Below are positions 1 to 8,642 of a DNA stretch of 64,000 nt, piece by piece; positions within the stretch are counted from its first letter, which is position 1, and the number at the start of each line of letters is the position of its first letter. Both the position numbers and the translations under genes were made by a program. Below the pieces are notes generated by a model. It was given only the letters and a program-made list of their open reading frames with translations. It was not told the origin of the DNA and searched no databases. Source of the stretch: Sulfurimonas autotrophica DSM 16294 (GTDB taxonomy: Bacteria > Campylobacterota > Campylobacteria > Campylobacterales > Sulfurimonadaceae); the NCBI RefSeq assembly GCF_000147355.1, contig NC_014506.1:496001-560000 (forward strand), in the 5' to 3' direction.

Positions 1-74
1 AACTTATCAAAAGCGATTATCACTCTTGTAATAATTGCAGAGCTTTAGTCGCCTCAGCGGCGCAAGCGAAGTAA
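1..74 (+). CDS. 3' end of an unidentified gene, possibly DUF177/YceD family
   Basis: The third frame is open from the window edge to a TAA at 72-74. It encodes a short tail containing DYHSCNNC. The gene immediately before rpmF in Helicobacter and Campylobacter is usually a DUF177 (YceD-like) protein, and a C-terminal Cys-x-x-Cys fits that family as I remember it. Only about 23 residues are visible, and frame 1 is also open to position 48, so both frame and family are tentative. The call rests mainly on synteny. Confidence 0.33.
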   Translation, partial: LIKSDYHSCNNCRALVASAAQAK

Positions 75-102
75 AAGGGACTTTGTTTCTTTTACGGACT
101 AA
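45..102 (+). promoter_or_regulatory. Nested inverted repeat upstream of rpmF
   Basis: TTAGTC at 45-50 pairs with GACTAA at 97-102, and inside it GTAAAAG at 71-77 pairs with CTTTTAC at 89-95. The structure would form in RNA across the end of the upstream gene and the leader of L32. It has no clean T-tract, so it is not an obvious terminator; a processing or leader structure is possible. Function is unknown. Confidence 0.28.
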
Positions 103-162
103 TAAGATGAGGGGTCTCCTTCATTTTATTTTTGAAAAAAATTAAATTAAGGAAGTATTACT

Positions 163-312
163 ATGGCAGTACCTAAGAGAAGAGTCTCTCATTCACGTTC
201 AGCGAAGAGAAGAACTCATTATAAAATTTCTTTAGCTCGTCCGGTTAAAGATAAAGACGGAACTTACAGATTACCACACCACATTAATCCAACTACTGGT
301 GAGTACAAGTAG
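163..312 (+). CDS. rpmF: Large-subunit ribosomal protein L32
   Basis: A 49-residue basic protein starting [17 protein letters not shown], the classic L32 N-terminus, and ending in TGEYK. It is a structural protein of the 50S subunit. It has no cysteines, so it is the zinc-independent form. The ATG at 163 is preceded by AAGGAAG about 9 nt upstream. plsX begins three bases after its stop, the conserved rpmF-plsX-fabH arrangement that links ribosome and membrane lipid synthesis. Identity is clear despite the short length. Confidence 0.97.
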   Translation: MAVPKRRVSHSRSAKRRTHYKISLARPVKDKDGTYRLPHHINPTTGEYK

Positions 313-315
313 TCA

Positions 316-1314
316 ATGGTAAAAATTGCTATTGACGCAATGGGCGGGGACTTTGGTCCTGAGCCGATTGTAAACGGATGCATCAAAGCACTCAAAAAGA
401 AAAAATTTACACCTATACTCGTAGGAAACAAATCAGAAATTTTACCTCTGTTACCAAAACGTTATAGAGATAAGATTTTAATCATCGACTGTGATGATGT
501 TATTGCAATGAGTGATGCTGCAACAGATGCTGTTAAACGCAAAGAAAGTAGTATTTATAAAGCTGTAGATTTAGTAAGGGATGGTGTAGCTGATGGTATA
601 GTATCGGCTGGACACAGTGGTGCAACTATGACCCTGGCTACTCTAAGACTGGGGCGCTTAAAAGGTGTTTCCCGTCCTGCATTAGTAACACTTATGCCTA
701 CAAAAACAAGTCGCCGTTCTGTACTTTTGGATGTTGGCGCCAATGTTGATTCAAAACCTGAACATTTAGCCGAATTTGCTGTAATGGGTGGCTGTTATGC
801 TGAAGATGTTTTAGGCATCAAAGAACCGAGTATCGGTCTTTTAGCAAATGGTGAAGAAGCATCTAAGGGAAATGAAGTTACAAAAGCAGCTTTTAAACTT
901 TTAGAAGGTTATAAAGGTTTTAAGGGAAACGTAGAAGGTGGCGATATTTTCAACGGCAGTTGCGATGTAATCACTTGTGATGGTTTCGTAGGAAACTTAG
1001 TGCTTAAAACGGGGGAGGGTGTCGCTTCAACAATTTCACAACTTATAAAAGACTACATTAAAAAATCTCCTATTCGTATCACTGGTGCACTTTTAATGAG
1101 AAAAGTTTTTAAACTGCTGAAAAAAGAGATAGATTACGCTGAAATCGGTGGAGCTCCGCTTATCGGTATAAAAGGTTGTGCTATAGTCAGTCATGGTAAA
1201 AGTAATGCAAGAGCGATTGAAAATGCAATTTATCAGGCAATAAGTTATGTAGATACAGGTGTAAATGAACACATTATTACACGACTTCAAGAGTTAAAAC
1301 AAAAGGAAATCTAA
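316..1314 (+). CDS. plsX: Phosphate acyltransferase PlsX
   Basis: 332 residues, full length. PlsX is a peripheral membrane enzyme that converts acyl-ACP and phosphate to acyl-phosphate, the substrate of PlsY in phospholipid synthesis. The N-terminus [19 protein letters not shown] is the family signature, and a glycine-rich region ([10 protein letters not shown] onward) and [10 protein letters not shown] follow as expected. The ATG lies three bases after the rpmF stop and fabH follows one base after its own stop, so the three are almost certainly cotranscribed. Confidence 0.97.
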   Translation: MVKIAIDAMGGDFGPEPIVNGCIKALKKKKFTPILVGNKSEILPLLPKRYRDKILIIDCDDVIAMSDAATDAVKRKESSIYKAVDLVRDGVADGIVSAGHSGATMTLATLRLGRLKGVSRPALVTLMPTKTSRRSVLLDVGANVDSKPEHLAEFAVMGGCYAEDVLGIKEPSIGLLANGEEASKGNEVTKAAFKLLEGYKGFKGNVEGGDIFNGSCDVITCDGFVGNLVLKTGEGVASTISQLIKDYIKKSPIRITGALLMRKVFKLLKKEIDYAEIGGAPLIGIKGCAIVSHGKSNARAIENAIYQAISYVDTGVNEHIITRLQELKQKEI

Positions 1315-1315
1315 G

Positions 1316-2314
1316 ATGGCTTATGCTGCATTTCGTTCTATAGGTGCTTATGTACCTCAAAAAATACTTACTAATGAAGAACTTTCTCATATGGTTGACA
1401 CTTCAGATGAATGGATTACAAAAAGAACAGGAATAAAAGAGCGTCATATTGCTTCTAAAGATGAGTTTACAAGTGACTTAGGTGCAAAAGCTGCTCAAAA
1501 AGCATTAGATAGAAGTGGCATAGATAAATCTGAGATTGATATGGTTATAACGGCTACTATTTCACCGGATTATTTTTGTATGCCCTCAACGGCAACGGTT
1601 ATTTCTACAAAACTAGGTATTAAAAATGCGACTGCTTTTGATATTTCTGCTGCATGTACAGGTTTTATTTATATTTTGGCAATTGCAAAATCATTTATAG
1701 AATCAGGAATGAAAAAAAATATTTTAATTATTGGTGCTGAAAAACTCTCTGCCATTACAGATTATAGTGACCGTGGAACTTGTATACTCTTTGGTGACGG
1801 GGCAGGGGCTGCAGTGATAAGTGCTACTGATAATAAAAGTGAAGCTATTATAGATGTACATACCGGTGCTGATGGTGAATATGCAGACTTGCTTATGACA
1901 CCAAACGGTGGAAGCGGTTCTGCTCATGATGCCCTTGATGCAGAAGCAGGAACATGCTTTATGCAGATGAAAGGAAATGAAACTTTTAAAGTTGCCGTAC
2001 GTACATTGACAAAAGATGTCAAAGAAATACTCGAAGATAATAACATTAAAAGTGAAGATATTAAACACTTTATTCCGCATCAGGCAAACTTGAGAATCAT
2101 TAAAGCTGTCGGTGATGCCTTGAAAATGAGAGATGATCAGGTTGTTATTACTGTAGAAAAATATGGAAATACTTCCGGTGCCTCAATCCCGATGGCTATC
2201 AATGATTTATATGAAGCGGGTGAACTTGAAAAAGGTGAGTTGATGTTGCTTGACGCGTTTGGCGGAGGATTAACCTGGGGAAGCGCCCTAGTCCCATTTA
2301 GCCCGTTAAAATAA
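1316..2314 (+). CDS. fabH: Beta-ketoacyl-ACP synthase III
   Basis: 332 residues. FabH condenses acetyl-CoA with malonyl-ACP to start type II fatty-acid synthesis in the cytoplasm. The catalytic triad is visible: Cys114 in SAACTGF, His in [10 protein letters not shown] and Asn in YGNTSGAS. The C-terminus [11 protein letters not shown] is typical of FabH. It starts directly after plsX and is followed by an intrinsic terminator, so it closes the rpmF-plsX-fabH unit. Confidence 0.97.
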   Translation: MAYAAFRSIGAYVPQKILTNEELSHMVDTSDEWITKRTGIKERHIASKDEFTSDLGAKAAQKALDRSGIDKSEIDMVITATISPDYFCMPSTATVISTKLGIKNATAFDISAACTGFIYILAIAKSFIESGMKKNILIIGAEKLSAITDYSDRGTCILFGDGAGAAVISATDNKSEAIIDVHTGADGEYADLLMTPNGGSGSAHDALDAEAGTCFMQMKGNETFKVAVRTLTKDVKEILEDNNIKSEDIKHFIPHQANLRIIKAVGDALKMRDDQVVITVEKYGNTSGASIPMAINDLYEAGELEKGELMLLDAFGGGLTWGSALVPFSPLK

Positions 2315-2321
2315 CACTTTT

Positions 2322-2352
2322 GTCCAACTTCTGCGTTGGACTTTAATTTTTC
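2322..2352 (+). terminator. Intrinsic terminator after fabH
   Basis: GTCCAAC (2322-2328) and GTTGGAC (2335-2341) form a perfect 7-bp stem with loop TTCTGC, followed by TTTAATTTTT. It starts 8 nt after the fabH stop. Confidence 0.8.
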
Positions 2353-2395
2353 TTCGTCACATACTAAAGTATGCTCCTCTTAAAAATAAAAATCC
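2338..2395. repeat. Long imperfect palindrome between fabH and the HIT gene
   Basis: GGACTTTAATTTTT (2338-2351) is matched at 12 of 14 positions by the reverse complement of AAAAATAAAAATCC (2382-2395). A central perfect hairpin, CATACT-AA-AGTATG, sits at 2360-2373. The palindrome overlaps the fabH terminator and lies between convergent genes. It could act as a bidirectional terminator or be a small palindromic repeat; no second copy was seen in this window. Confidence 0.45.
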
Positions 2396-2492
2396 GCCTT
2401 GAATTTAAACAAAATTGTGAATTTTAACAAGCTAAATTAAAAGAGTGTACTTATTCTATTTATTTTATTGTCTGTCTTTTTGAAACAAGACT

Positions 2493-2879
2493 TCAGTCTA
2501 GACTGAGCTGTTTTAAAGCCTCAACAACTCTTTTATGAAACTCTTCCTCATCAGGTAAATCCAAATCAGCATCTCTTAATTTTGCACCCCACATCGGGTT
2601 AGGAAAGTAGCTGTCATTTTCAAATCTTGCCATTACATGTAAATGTACACGTGGGAGCATATTTGCAAACGAAGCCATATTGATTTTTGTAGGTTTGTAG
2701 TATTTTTTCATTTCGTCTTCAATGATATCAAAGACTTCAAAGAGCTGCAGGCGCAACTCTTTTGGAACATCTCCCAACTCTTTGTAGGGCTCTTTTGTGA
2801 AGATTTTCAGCCAGGGAATTTCACTGGCTTCTTTTTCTACATATAAATGAGCATTTTCAAAGATGGGAACTTGAGTCAT
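2493..2879 (-). CDS. HIT family nucleotide hydrolase/transferase
   Basis: 128 residues. HIT proteins cleave nucleoside phosphate esters such as dinucleoside polyphosphates or AMP conjugates. The C-terminal core NMLPRVHLHVMARF carries the His-x-His of the HIT triad, with Arg where the first His of the classical HxHxH stands; many proteobacterial members of this subfamily replace that residue, usually with Gln. FPNPMWG follows. Its start overlaps the helicase stop by one base (TAATG), so it is translationally coupled to it. The physiological substrate cannot be told from sequence. Confidence 0.88.
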   Translation of the reverse strand: MTQVPIFENAHLYVEKEASEIPWLKIFTKEPYKELGDVPKELRLQLFEVFDIIEDEMKKYYKPTKINMASFANMLPRVHLHVMARFENDSYFPNPMWGAKLRDADLDLPDEEEFHKRVVEALKQLSLD

Positions 2880-4438
2880 TAGTCTCTGTTTCTATTTCTA
2901 TTAGAAGAACTTCTATTTCCGCGGTATCCACCACCGTCACGATTTCTTTCTCCACCAGAACGATTTCTATCACCGCCTGAACGGTTACGACTGTTACCAC
3001 GGAATCCACCACGGCTTCTTCCATTACGTCCACGACTGTCATTACGCTTAGAGGCACGTTCTAAAATAGCTGTAAGCTTATCAGCAGGAATACCAATATT
3101 ACTTGGTCCTTTAATGTCTTGTCTGTCTAAAATCATAGAGATAAGTTTGAACATAATTGTCTCTTCATCTATATCTTCTTTTAAACGGTCAAGAACTTTG
3201 TGCGCTTCATCGTAAATTTTTTGATCTTCAATGCTTTTTACCATTTTATCAACAGTAGAAGCTTTTAAATCATTTTTACTAGGCACAAAAGCATGGTTCA
3301 TGGAAGTGCCTACTTTTTGCTTAATACGCTGTAGTTCTTTAAATTCCAAAGGAGTTAAAAGTGTAATAGCTTTTCCTTTAGTACCTGCACGTCCTGTTCT
3401 ACCAATACGGTGAACATACGACTCAGGGTCAAATGGAATATGGTAGTTAAATACGTGTGAAATGTTGTTTACATGTATACCACGAGCTGCAACATCAGTT
3501 GCAACAAGAACTTTTACAGAGTCGTTTTTGAAACCTTTAATGACAGTTTCACGTTGACGCTGCTCCATATCTCCATGAAGTCCGTTTGCCAAATAACCTG
3601 CATTTGAGAGTACGTTACTGAGTCTGTCAACTTCAGATTTTGTTCTACAAAATACTACTGCTTTTTTTGTATCTTCTGCATCCATAAGACGAATAATTGC
3701 ATCATCTCTTTCATGCTCGTCAATTACATAATACTCTTGTTCAATATCTGTATTTGTCGTTTCACCTTTTGTGATTGAGACAAAAGCAGGATCTTTTAAA
3801 ATTCTGTTTGCAAGGTTTTTTATAGGCTGTGGCATAGTTGCTGAGAATAGCAATGTCTGTCTGTTTGTCGGAAGGTATGAAAAAATTTCATTAATATCAT
3901 CCAAAAATCCCATATCAAGCATTTCATCGGCTTCATCAAGCACAACCACGCTTGGTGCAAAGTTATTAAGCATATTTCTTTTTAAAAGATCTAACATTCT
4001 TCCCGGCGTTGCTACGACAACACTAGCACCGCGTCCGATAAGGTCAAGTTGACGCTTGTATGAGCTTCCGCCGTATACTGTAACGGTTTTTACGCCTAAG
4101 TTGCGTCCGTATTTGAAGATTTCATCACTGACCTGTGTTGCAAGCTCGCGTGTAGGTGTGATGACAAGCATCTCTACACTGCCGTCTAGTTTCATGTTTG
4201 AGAGAACCGGCAGTGAAAAAGCTGCTGTTTTTCCTGTACCTGTATGTGCCTGACCGACCATGTCACGGCCTTCTAGTATTATTGGAATAGCTTGTGCCTG
4301 AATAGGTGAAGGTATTGTAAATCCTGCAAATTTAACACTCTTAAGTATTTCCGGTTTTAAGCCTAAAGAATCAAAAGTGATTGTAGGTTCTTCATTTGTT
4401 GTTTGTTTGTTTGTTTGTTGTGCATTTTCTTGCATCAT
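2879..4438 (-). CDS. DEAD-box ATP-dependent RNA helicase
   Basis: 519 residues with all helicase motifs in order: Q motif PSPIQAQAIP, Walker A AHTGTGKT (about 64-71), PTRELA, TPGR, DEAD (168-171), SAT, ATDVAARGIH and HRIGRTGRAG. The last ~60 residues are an Arg/Gly/Ser/Asn-rich tail of the kind that binds RNA. This fits a CsdA/DeaD- or RhlE-like helicase acting in ribosome assembly or mRNA turnover in the cold. Codons about 7-13 contain a tetranucleotide tract. A hairpin (4451-4466) sits just upstream of the AAAGGA Shine-Dalgarno in the leader. The HIT gene follows in an overlapping arrangement. Confidence 0.95.
   Translation of the reverse strand: MMQENAQQTNKQTTNEEPTITFDSLGLKPEILKSVKFAGFTIPSPIQAQAIPIILEGRDMVGQAHTGTGKTAAFSLPVLSNMKLDGSVEMLVITPTRELATQVSDEIFKYGRNLGVKTVTVYGGSSYKRQLDLIGRGASVVVATPGRMLDLLKRNMLNNFAPSVVVLDEADEMLDMGFLDDINEIFSYLPTNRQTLLFSATMPQPIKNLANRILKDPAFVSITKGETTNTDIEQEYYVIDEHERDDAIIRLMDAEDTKKAVVFCRTKSEVDRLSNVLSNAGYLANGLHGDMEQRQRETVIKGFKNDSVKVLVATDVAARGIHVNNISHVFNYHIPFDPESYVHRIGRTGRAGTKGKAITLLTPLEFKELQRIKQKVGTSMNHAFVPSKNDLKASTVDKMVKSIEDQKIYDEAHKVLDRLKEDIDEETIMFKLISMILDRQDIKGPSNIGIPADKLTAILERASKRNDSRGRNGRSRGGFRGNSRNRSGGDRNRSGGERNRDGGGYRGNRSSSNRNRNRD
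4401..4417 (-). repeat. Tetranucleotide tract near the start of the helicase gene
   Basis: Four perfect GTTT units (AAAC on the coding strand) with partial units on both sides, inside the codons for the QTNKQ region of the DEAD-box protein. Gain or loss of one unit would shift the reading frame close to the start codon. Four units is short for a phase-variable tract. Confidence 0.6.
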
Positions 4439-4450
4439 TATCCTTTAATG

Positions 4451-4466
4451 AGACTTCTAAAAGTCT
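4451..4466. promoter_or_regulatory. Hairpin in the helicase 5' leader
   Basis: AGACTT (4451-4456) and AAGTCT (4461-4466) pair with loop CTAA. On the minus strand it ends just before the AAAGGA ribosome-binding site of the DEAD-box gene, so it could influence its translation. On the plus strand it is followed by TTTT and could act as a weak terminator. Confidence 0.4.
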
Positions 4467-4650
4467 TTTTATACATAAGGAGATGACGCAAGTTCTACTA
4501 AAATTTCCACTTAAGTCTATCAGGGCATCTTCCCCTTAAAATATTTGTGGAATTATACCCAAATTTTACTAAGTTTAGATTAAAGTAATGAATATTTTAA
4601 ATTACTTAAGTTTATAATGCTACAAATTATCATTACATGTAAAAATTCAG

Positions 4651-4656
4651 TATAAT
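4651..4656 (+). promoter_or_regulatory. Predicted -10 box of the rmuC transcript
   Basis: TATAAT preceded by CAG. The palindrome TTACATGTAA (4633-4642) lies 8 nt upstream, in the -30 region. The leader to the ATG at 4686 carries AAGG as ribosome-binding site. This is the typical epsilonproteobacterial promoter with a good -10 and no recognisable -35. Confidence 0.6.
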
Positions 4657-4685
4657 ACATAAATTAAAATTACATAAGGTTTTGT

Positions 4686-5975
4686 ATGAATGAAAATATA
4701 TATTTTGCAGTAATTGCTTTTTTAGTTTTGTCTTTTTTGATTGTTTTGTTTTTTTATTTCAAAGAAAAAAACATGAATCAAAGATTACATGTAAAGGCAG
4801 AAGAGTTACAAAATTCTTATTTTACGATTAGTAATTCATATGAGCAGTTAAAAGAAGATTATAATGCCTTAGAAATTGAATATGCAGTATTAAGTGCTAG
4901 ATATACAGATGAAATGAAAGCATCAAGTGAGAAATTAGAAGTACTCAAAAATGCAAAAGACGAGCTTTCTCAGGAGTTTAAACTTTTGGCAAACAAAATT
5001 TTTGAAGACAAATCAAAACAGTTCACATCATCCAATAAAGAGCAGTTAGAACTGCTTTTAAAACCGTTTCGAGAACAGATAACAAATTTTTCCAAAGAGG
5101 CTCGCTCACAATTTGAAGTAGAGTTAAAAGAGAGACATCTGCTAAAAGATGAACTCGGGCGTTTGAAACTTATGAATGAGACTCTTGCGCAAGAAGCACT
5201 GAATCTGACTAATGCGCTCAAAGGTGAGAATAAAACGCAAGGCAACTGGGGAGAATTGGTTTTAGAAAACATTTTGGAGCAGTCCGGGCTTCGCGAAGGT
5301 GTTGAGTATGAACTCCAGGCAACATTAAAATCAAACGAAGGGAAAGCTTACAGGCCCGATGTCATAATTCATATGCCGCAAAACAGAGATATTATAGTGG
5401 ATTCTAAAGTATCTTTAACAGCGTACGAAAGATTTGTCAATGTCGAAGAGCCGGAGCAAAAGGCAAAAGCATTAAAAGAGCATATAGCAAGTATATCTTC
5501 TCATATCAAAGAGCTGAGTGCAAAAAATTATGAAAAGCTTGAAGGCGTAAACACACTTGATTTTGTCTTGCTTTTTATGCCGATTGAGGGGGCTTTTTTG
5601 CTTGCCCTGGAGCAAGATGGAGAGTTTTTTAAACGTGCTTATGAGAACAATATTTTAGTCGTATCACCCTCGACTCTGCTTGTAACACTTAGAACTATTG
5701 AGCATATCTGGCGAACACAAAGACAAGAAGAACATGCAAAAAAAATAGCTGCCGAAGCCGAGGCTATGTATGACAAACTTGTACTTTTTGTTGATGAGAT
5801 GAAGCATATAGGAACGCATTTGCAAAAAACACAAGACTCTTATGATAAAGCCATGAACAGGCTTAGCACTGGACGCGGTAATGTTATAAAAAGAGCGCAA
5901 AATATGAAAGCGCTTGGGTTAAAACCTAAAAAAGAGCTGCCGCTGCAGAGTGAAAATGATATGGAAGAAGTATGA
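4686..5975 (+). CDS. rmuC: RmuC family DNA recombination protein
   Basis: 429 residues: an N-terminal membrane anchor (about 5-25), a long coiled coil (about 30-170), then the RmuC nuclease-like domain with QGNWGELVLENILEQSGL, YRPDVIIHMP and DSKVSL. RmuC limits inversions at short inverted repeats and is thought to be a membrane-tethered nuclease. The following 63-aa ORF overlaps the stop by 4 nt, so the two are cotranscribed. Confidence 0.94.
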   Translation: MNENIYFAVIAFLVLSFLIVLFFYFKEKNMNQRLHVKAEELQNSYFTISNSYEQLKEDYNALEIEYAVLSARYTDEMKASSEKLEVLKNAKDELSQEFKLLANKIFEDKSKQFTSSNKEQLELLLKPFREQITNFSKEARSQFEVELKERHLLKDELGRLKLMNETLAQEALNLTNALKGENKTQGNWGELVLENILEQSGLREGVEYELQATLKSNEGKAYRPDVIIHMPQNRDIIVDSKVSLTAYERFVNVEEPEQKAKALKEHIASISSHIKELSAKNYEKLEGVNTLDFVLLFMPIEGAFLLALEQDGEFFKRAYENNILVVSPSTLLVTLRTIEHIWRTQRQEEHAKKIAAEAEAMYDKLVLFVDEMKHIGTHLQKTQDSYDKAMNRLSTGRGNVIKRAQNMKALGLKPKKELPLQSENDMEEV

Positions 5976-6163
5976 AAATAGAGACGCGCTACAATTATGA
6001 AAAAGTATGGACGCTGACACAGGAGAAAGATTTGCTTAAAATTATAGAAGAAGAAGTGGGCAGCAGTGATGGTGCGCAGGGTACGCTTGTCTATATAAAA
6101 GAAGCTATTAAAAATGGAAAAGAAATCAGTGTCGGTACATGTAAGTTTCGACTGCAAAAATAA
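5972..6163 (+). CDS. Small conserved-looking protein of unknown function
   Basis: 63 residues, mixed charge, no membrane segment or signal peptide. The ATG overlaps the rmuC stop (ATGA), which argues for translational coupling and a real gene. Its C-terminus GTCKFRLQK is encoded across a copy of the TACATGTA palindrome. I do not recognise a family. The gene next to it, DoxX, starts 11 nt after its stop. Confidence 0.7.
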   Translation: MKIETRYNYEKVWTLTQEKDLLKIIEEEVGSSDGAQGTLVYIKEAIKNGKEISVGTCKFRLQK

Positions 6164-6174
6164 AAGGACAAAAA

Positions 6175-6561
6175 ATGTTTATAAATCCGGATATAGCAAA
6201 ATTATTGCTCAGAGTCAGTTTAGGTGTTTTGATTCTTTTTCACGGTATTCATAAGGTGATACATGGAATCGGCGGAGTGAAGAGTATGGTTGTGAGTGCA
6301 GGATTGCCGGAGTTTTTTGCCTATGGTGTTTATGTTGGAGAATTAATTGCTCCAATATTTATTATACTAGGATTGTATGCGAGAGTTGCTTCTACAGTTC
6401 TGGCACTGAATATGTTTGTTGCCATATATTTGGCCTATGGGTTTTCTCTGACGCTTTCAAAATTCGGAGGGCTTGCATGGGAAACTCCATTGTTTTACTT
6501 TATAATGTCTTTACTTGTTGTGTTGTTAGGTAGTGGGAAATATGCAGTAAATTCTAAATAG
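6175..6561 (+). CDS. DoxX family membrane protein
   Basis: 128 residues with four predicted membrane helices. LLRVSLGVLILFHGIHKVIHG at the N-terminus and the central GELIAPIFIILGL are typical of the DoxX/SURF4-like family. DoxX relatives are linked to thiosulfate:quinone oxidoreductase or to redox homeostasis, but most small members have no assigned reaction. An AAAAGGA ribosome-binding site precedes the ATG. It ends the rmuC unit and is followed by a palindromic repeat. Confidence 0.88.
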   Translation: MFINPDIAKLLLRVSLGVLILFHGIHKVIHGIGGVKSMVVSAGLPEFFAYGVYVGELIAPIFIILGLYARVASTVLALNMFVAIYLAYGFSLTLSKFGGLAWETPLFYFIMSLLVVLLGSGKYAVNSK

Positions 6562-6592
6562 GTATTATCTTTTACATGTAGGCTCGTAAACT

Positions 6593-6634
6593 TTTTCGGA
6601 AGCAAGGTTTCAACCTTGCTTCCGAAGAGCAAAC
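6593..6634. repeat. Modular palindromic intergenic repeat, copy 1 (short form)
   Basis: TTCGGAAGCAAGGTT (6595-6609) and its perfect reverse complement (6612-6626) are separated by TC, a 15-bp stem, followed by GAGCAAAC. This equals copy 3 (50388-50471) with a 41-nt internal module absent. It lies between the convergent doxX and phosphatidyltransferase genes and could serve as a bidirectional terminator. Confidence 0.85.
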
Positions 6635-6645
6635 AGAGTTTTTAG

Positions 6646-7203
6646 TTACGGATGTCGTACTTTAATAGTAGAATTTAGACTCCATCCAATCACCAACATA
6701 CAAAACATAACTCCGTATGCCGGTAAAATATTATACGCATTTAACAAATATACAAGCCAAAGAAGAATCGCTCCAAGCGGAGTAGGCACTCCTGTAAAAT
6801 ACTTCTCAATCGCACCGGCATCTGCATTTAAATTAAAATGTATAAGACGGCGAAGTCCTGATATTACATAGTATATACTTACAATTGCTGCTACAATAAG
6901 CCAAAATCCATGCAAAGACGGTGCATAAGAAGCTTGAAATATTAAAAACACAGGTACAAGCACAAAACTTAAAAAATCTGCAAAACTGTCAAGTTGTACA
7001 CCAAACTCATTTGAAAGTTTATATTTTCTGGCAATCTTACCGTCAAAGATATCAAAAGCACCGCCAATCCATGCTAAAATTATTGCTAAAGTAAAATTGT
7101 TTTGTGTTATAAAATAGGTTGCCATAAGACCGGCTGTAATGTTGACAAATGTAAACATATTTGCAAGATTAAAGTGTGAAGAGGGTGTCCATAAGAATTT
7201 CAT
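6646..7203 (-). CDS. pssA: CDP-alcohol phosphatidyltransferase, probably phosphatidylserine synthase
   Basis: About 185 residues, polytopic. The CDP-alcohol phosphotransferase signature DG-x2-AR-x8-G-x3-D-x3-D is complete in FDGKIARKYKLSNEFG followed by LDSFAD. The family transfers a phosphatidyl group from CDP-diacylglycerol to an alcohol; the overall sequence resembles PssA (serine) more than PgsA. I chose the ATG at 7203 over the one at 7221 because GAAGGT lies 10 nt before it and the -10 box TATAAT at 7241-7236 would place the transcript start close to 7228. Confidence 0.85.
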   Translation of the reverse strand: MKFLWTPSSHFNLANMFTFVNITAGLMATYFITQNNFTLAIILAWIGGAFDIFDGKIARKYKLSNEFGVQLDSFADFLSFVLVPVFLIFQASYAPSLHGFWLIVAAIVSIYYVISGLRRLIHFNLNADAGAIEKYFTGVPTPLGAILLWLVYLLNAYNILPAYGVMFCMLVIGWSLNSTIKVRHP

Positions 7204-7274
7204 ATAAATATTTACCTTCATAATTGATAACTGAAATTATAGCAAAATCATATTAAACAGAGTGAAGATACAAA

Positions 7275-7327
7275 TGATAAATATTATCAATATTATTAAG
7301 CTGTATCTAAGTTGATATAGATTATCA
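7275..7327. promoter_or_regulatory. Two Fur-box-like operators before the porin-feo operon
   Basis: 7275-7289 reads TGATAAATATTATCA, matching the 7-1-7 Fur pattern TGATAATnATTATCA at 13 of 14 defined positions. 7313-7327 reads TGATATAGATTATCA, matching at 12 of 14. They lie directly upstream of the porin, feoA and feoB genes, so iron-dependent repression by Fur is a strong inference. Confidence 0.75.
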
Positions 7328-7358
7328 TTTGCAAATCAAAAATAAAATAGGAAATTTT

Positions 7359-8630
7359 ATGAGCAATATCATTAAAGTAAGTATATTCTGTTTGTCCCTT
7401 TTTACAGCGCTTGCTGCTGCAGAACAAGAAATAGGAGAAGATAAACGTCTTCACTCTGTAAGAGAAAATATAGATAAAGAAGCAGTAATGGAAGTCAAAG
7501 AGGTTTCTGTAACAGACAATTTGAAACATATGTTTAAAGATGCTAAAGTCTCAGGGCAAATCAGAGCTATGTATGCAGGGTATGAACAAAAAGAACAAAA
7601 TGTAGATAATAATTATGCAACGGCTCTTGGGGGCAAGTTAAAGTACGAGTTGGCGCAACTGCAGGGTTTTAATGCAGGTGTTGCTTTTTATACATCACAT
7701 GATTTGAATTTTGCAAGCGGAGATAATACATATCACAATAATGAACTTTCCTCAAGCGACGGCAGTTATACGCAAACGGCTGAGGCATACTTAAACTATA
7801 AGTATCAGGACTTTAATTTCAGAGCAGGACGTCAGGTTTTAGATACGCCGCTTGCAGATAGCGACGATATTAGAATGATAAGCAATAGTTTTGAAGCATA
7901 TGTGGCAACATATAACTACAACGGTTTTGAATTTATGGCGGGAAATATTCAGTCTTGGCAGGGATATGATGCCGGTTTAGATACACCCTGGGAAAAAACA
8001 GGTAAAAACGGTACGAATTTTGGCGGTGTTGCGTATAATAATGTATGGGAACTTAATCTTTGGTATTATAATATTACAGATGTCGTTAATGCTTTTTATT
8101 TTGACGGTGGTATTGAATATAACATAAATAAAGATATATTGATACACGCTATGGTACAGTATTTAGATGAAAATGAATTAGCTTTAAGCGGGTATGAAAG
8201 TACAATATACGGTGCGATGGCTGAATTTGTATCGCATGGTGTCAGTGTAGGCATTGCTTATAACAAATCTTTTGGCACTCAATCAAAAATGAGTTTCAGC
8301 GGTTTTGGAGGCGGAACACTTTTTACAAGTATGGATACACTCATCTTGGATGATATAGCCGATGACAGAGATACACACTCGCTGGTACCGAGTATAGGGT
8401 ATGAGATACAGAATTTTAGTTTTTTGTATGCATATGGAGATTTTAAAGGAGATGCCGACAGTTTAGGCAAGAAAGCCCATATAATAGAACAAGATGTAAG
8501 TTTAGAGTATAATGTGAATGATGAGTTTTTAGTTGCTTGTGTATATGCTATGCAAGAGGACAAAGCAAACTCTGTAAAAACAGACCATGATTGGAATCGT
8601 TTTCAACTCATGGTAAATTATAATTTTTAA
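7359..8630 (+). CDS. OprD-like outer-membrane porin, probably iron-regulated
   Basis: 423 residues. A signal peptide (MSNIIKVSIFCLSLF...AAAE), a short N-terminal linker and then alternating beta-strand sequence ending in the terminal Phe typical of outer-membrane barrels (QLMVNYNF). The motif FRAGRQVLDTPLADSDDIRM is characteristic of epsilonproteobacterial OprD-type porins. I prefer the ATG at 7359 (AGGAAA 6 nt upstream) to a TTG at 7329. It follows two Fur-like boxes and precedes feoAB by 12 nt, so it may let iron or an iron ligand into the periplasm. The solute is not known. Confidence 0.85.
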   Translation: MSNIIKVSIFCLSLFTALAAAEQEIGEDKRLHSVRENIDKEAVMEVKEVSVTDNLKHMFKDAKVSGQIRAMYAGYEQKEQNVDNNYATALGGKLKYELAQLQGFNAGVAFYTSHDLNFASGDNTYHNNELSSSDGSYTQTAEAYLNYKYQDFNFRAGRQVLDTPLADSDDIRMISNSFEAYVATYNYNGFEFMAGNIQSWQGYDAGLDTPWEKTGKNGTNFGGVAYNNVWELNLWYYNITDVVNAFYFDGGIEYNINKDILIHAMVQYLDENELALSGYESTIYGAMAEFVSHGVSVGIAYNKSFGTQSKMSFSGFGGGTLFTSMDTLILDDIADDRDTHSLVPSIGYEIQNFSFLYAYGDFKGDADSLGKKAHIIEQDVSLEYNVNDEFLVACVYAMQEDKANSVKTDHDWNRFQLMVNYNF

Positions 8631-8642
8631 AAAGAATAAAAT

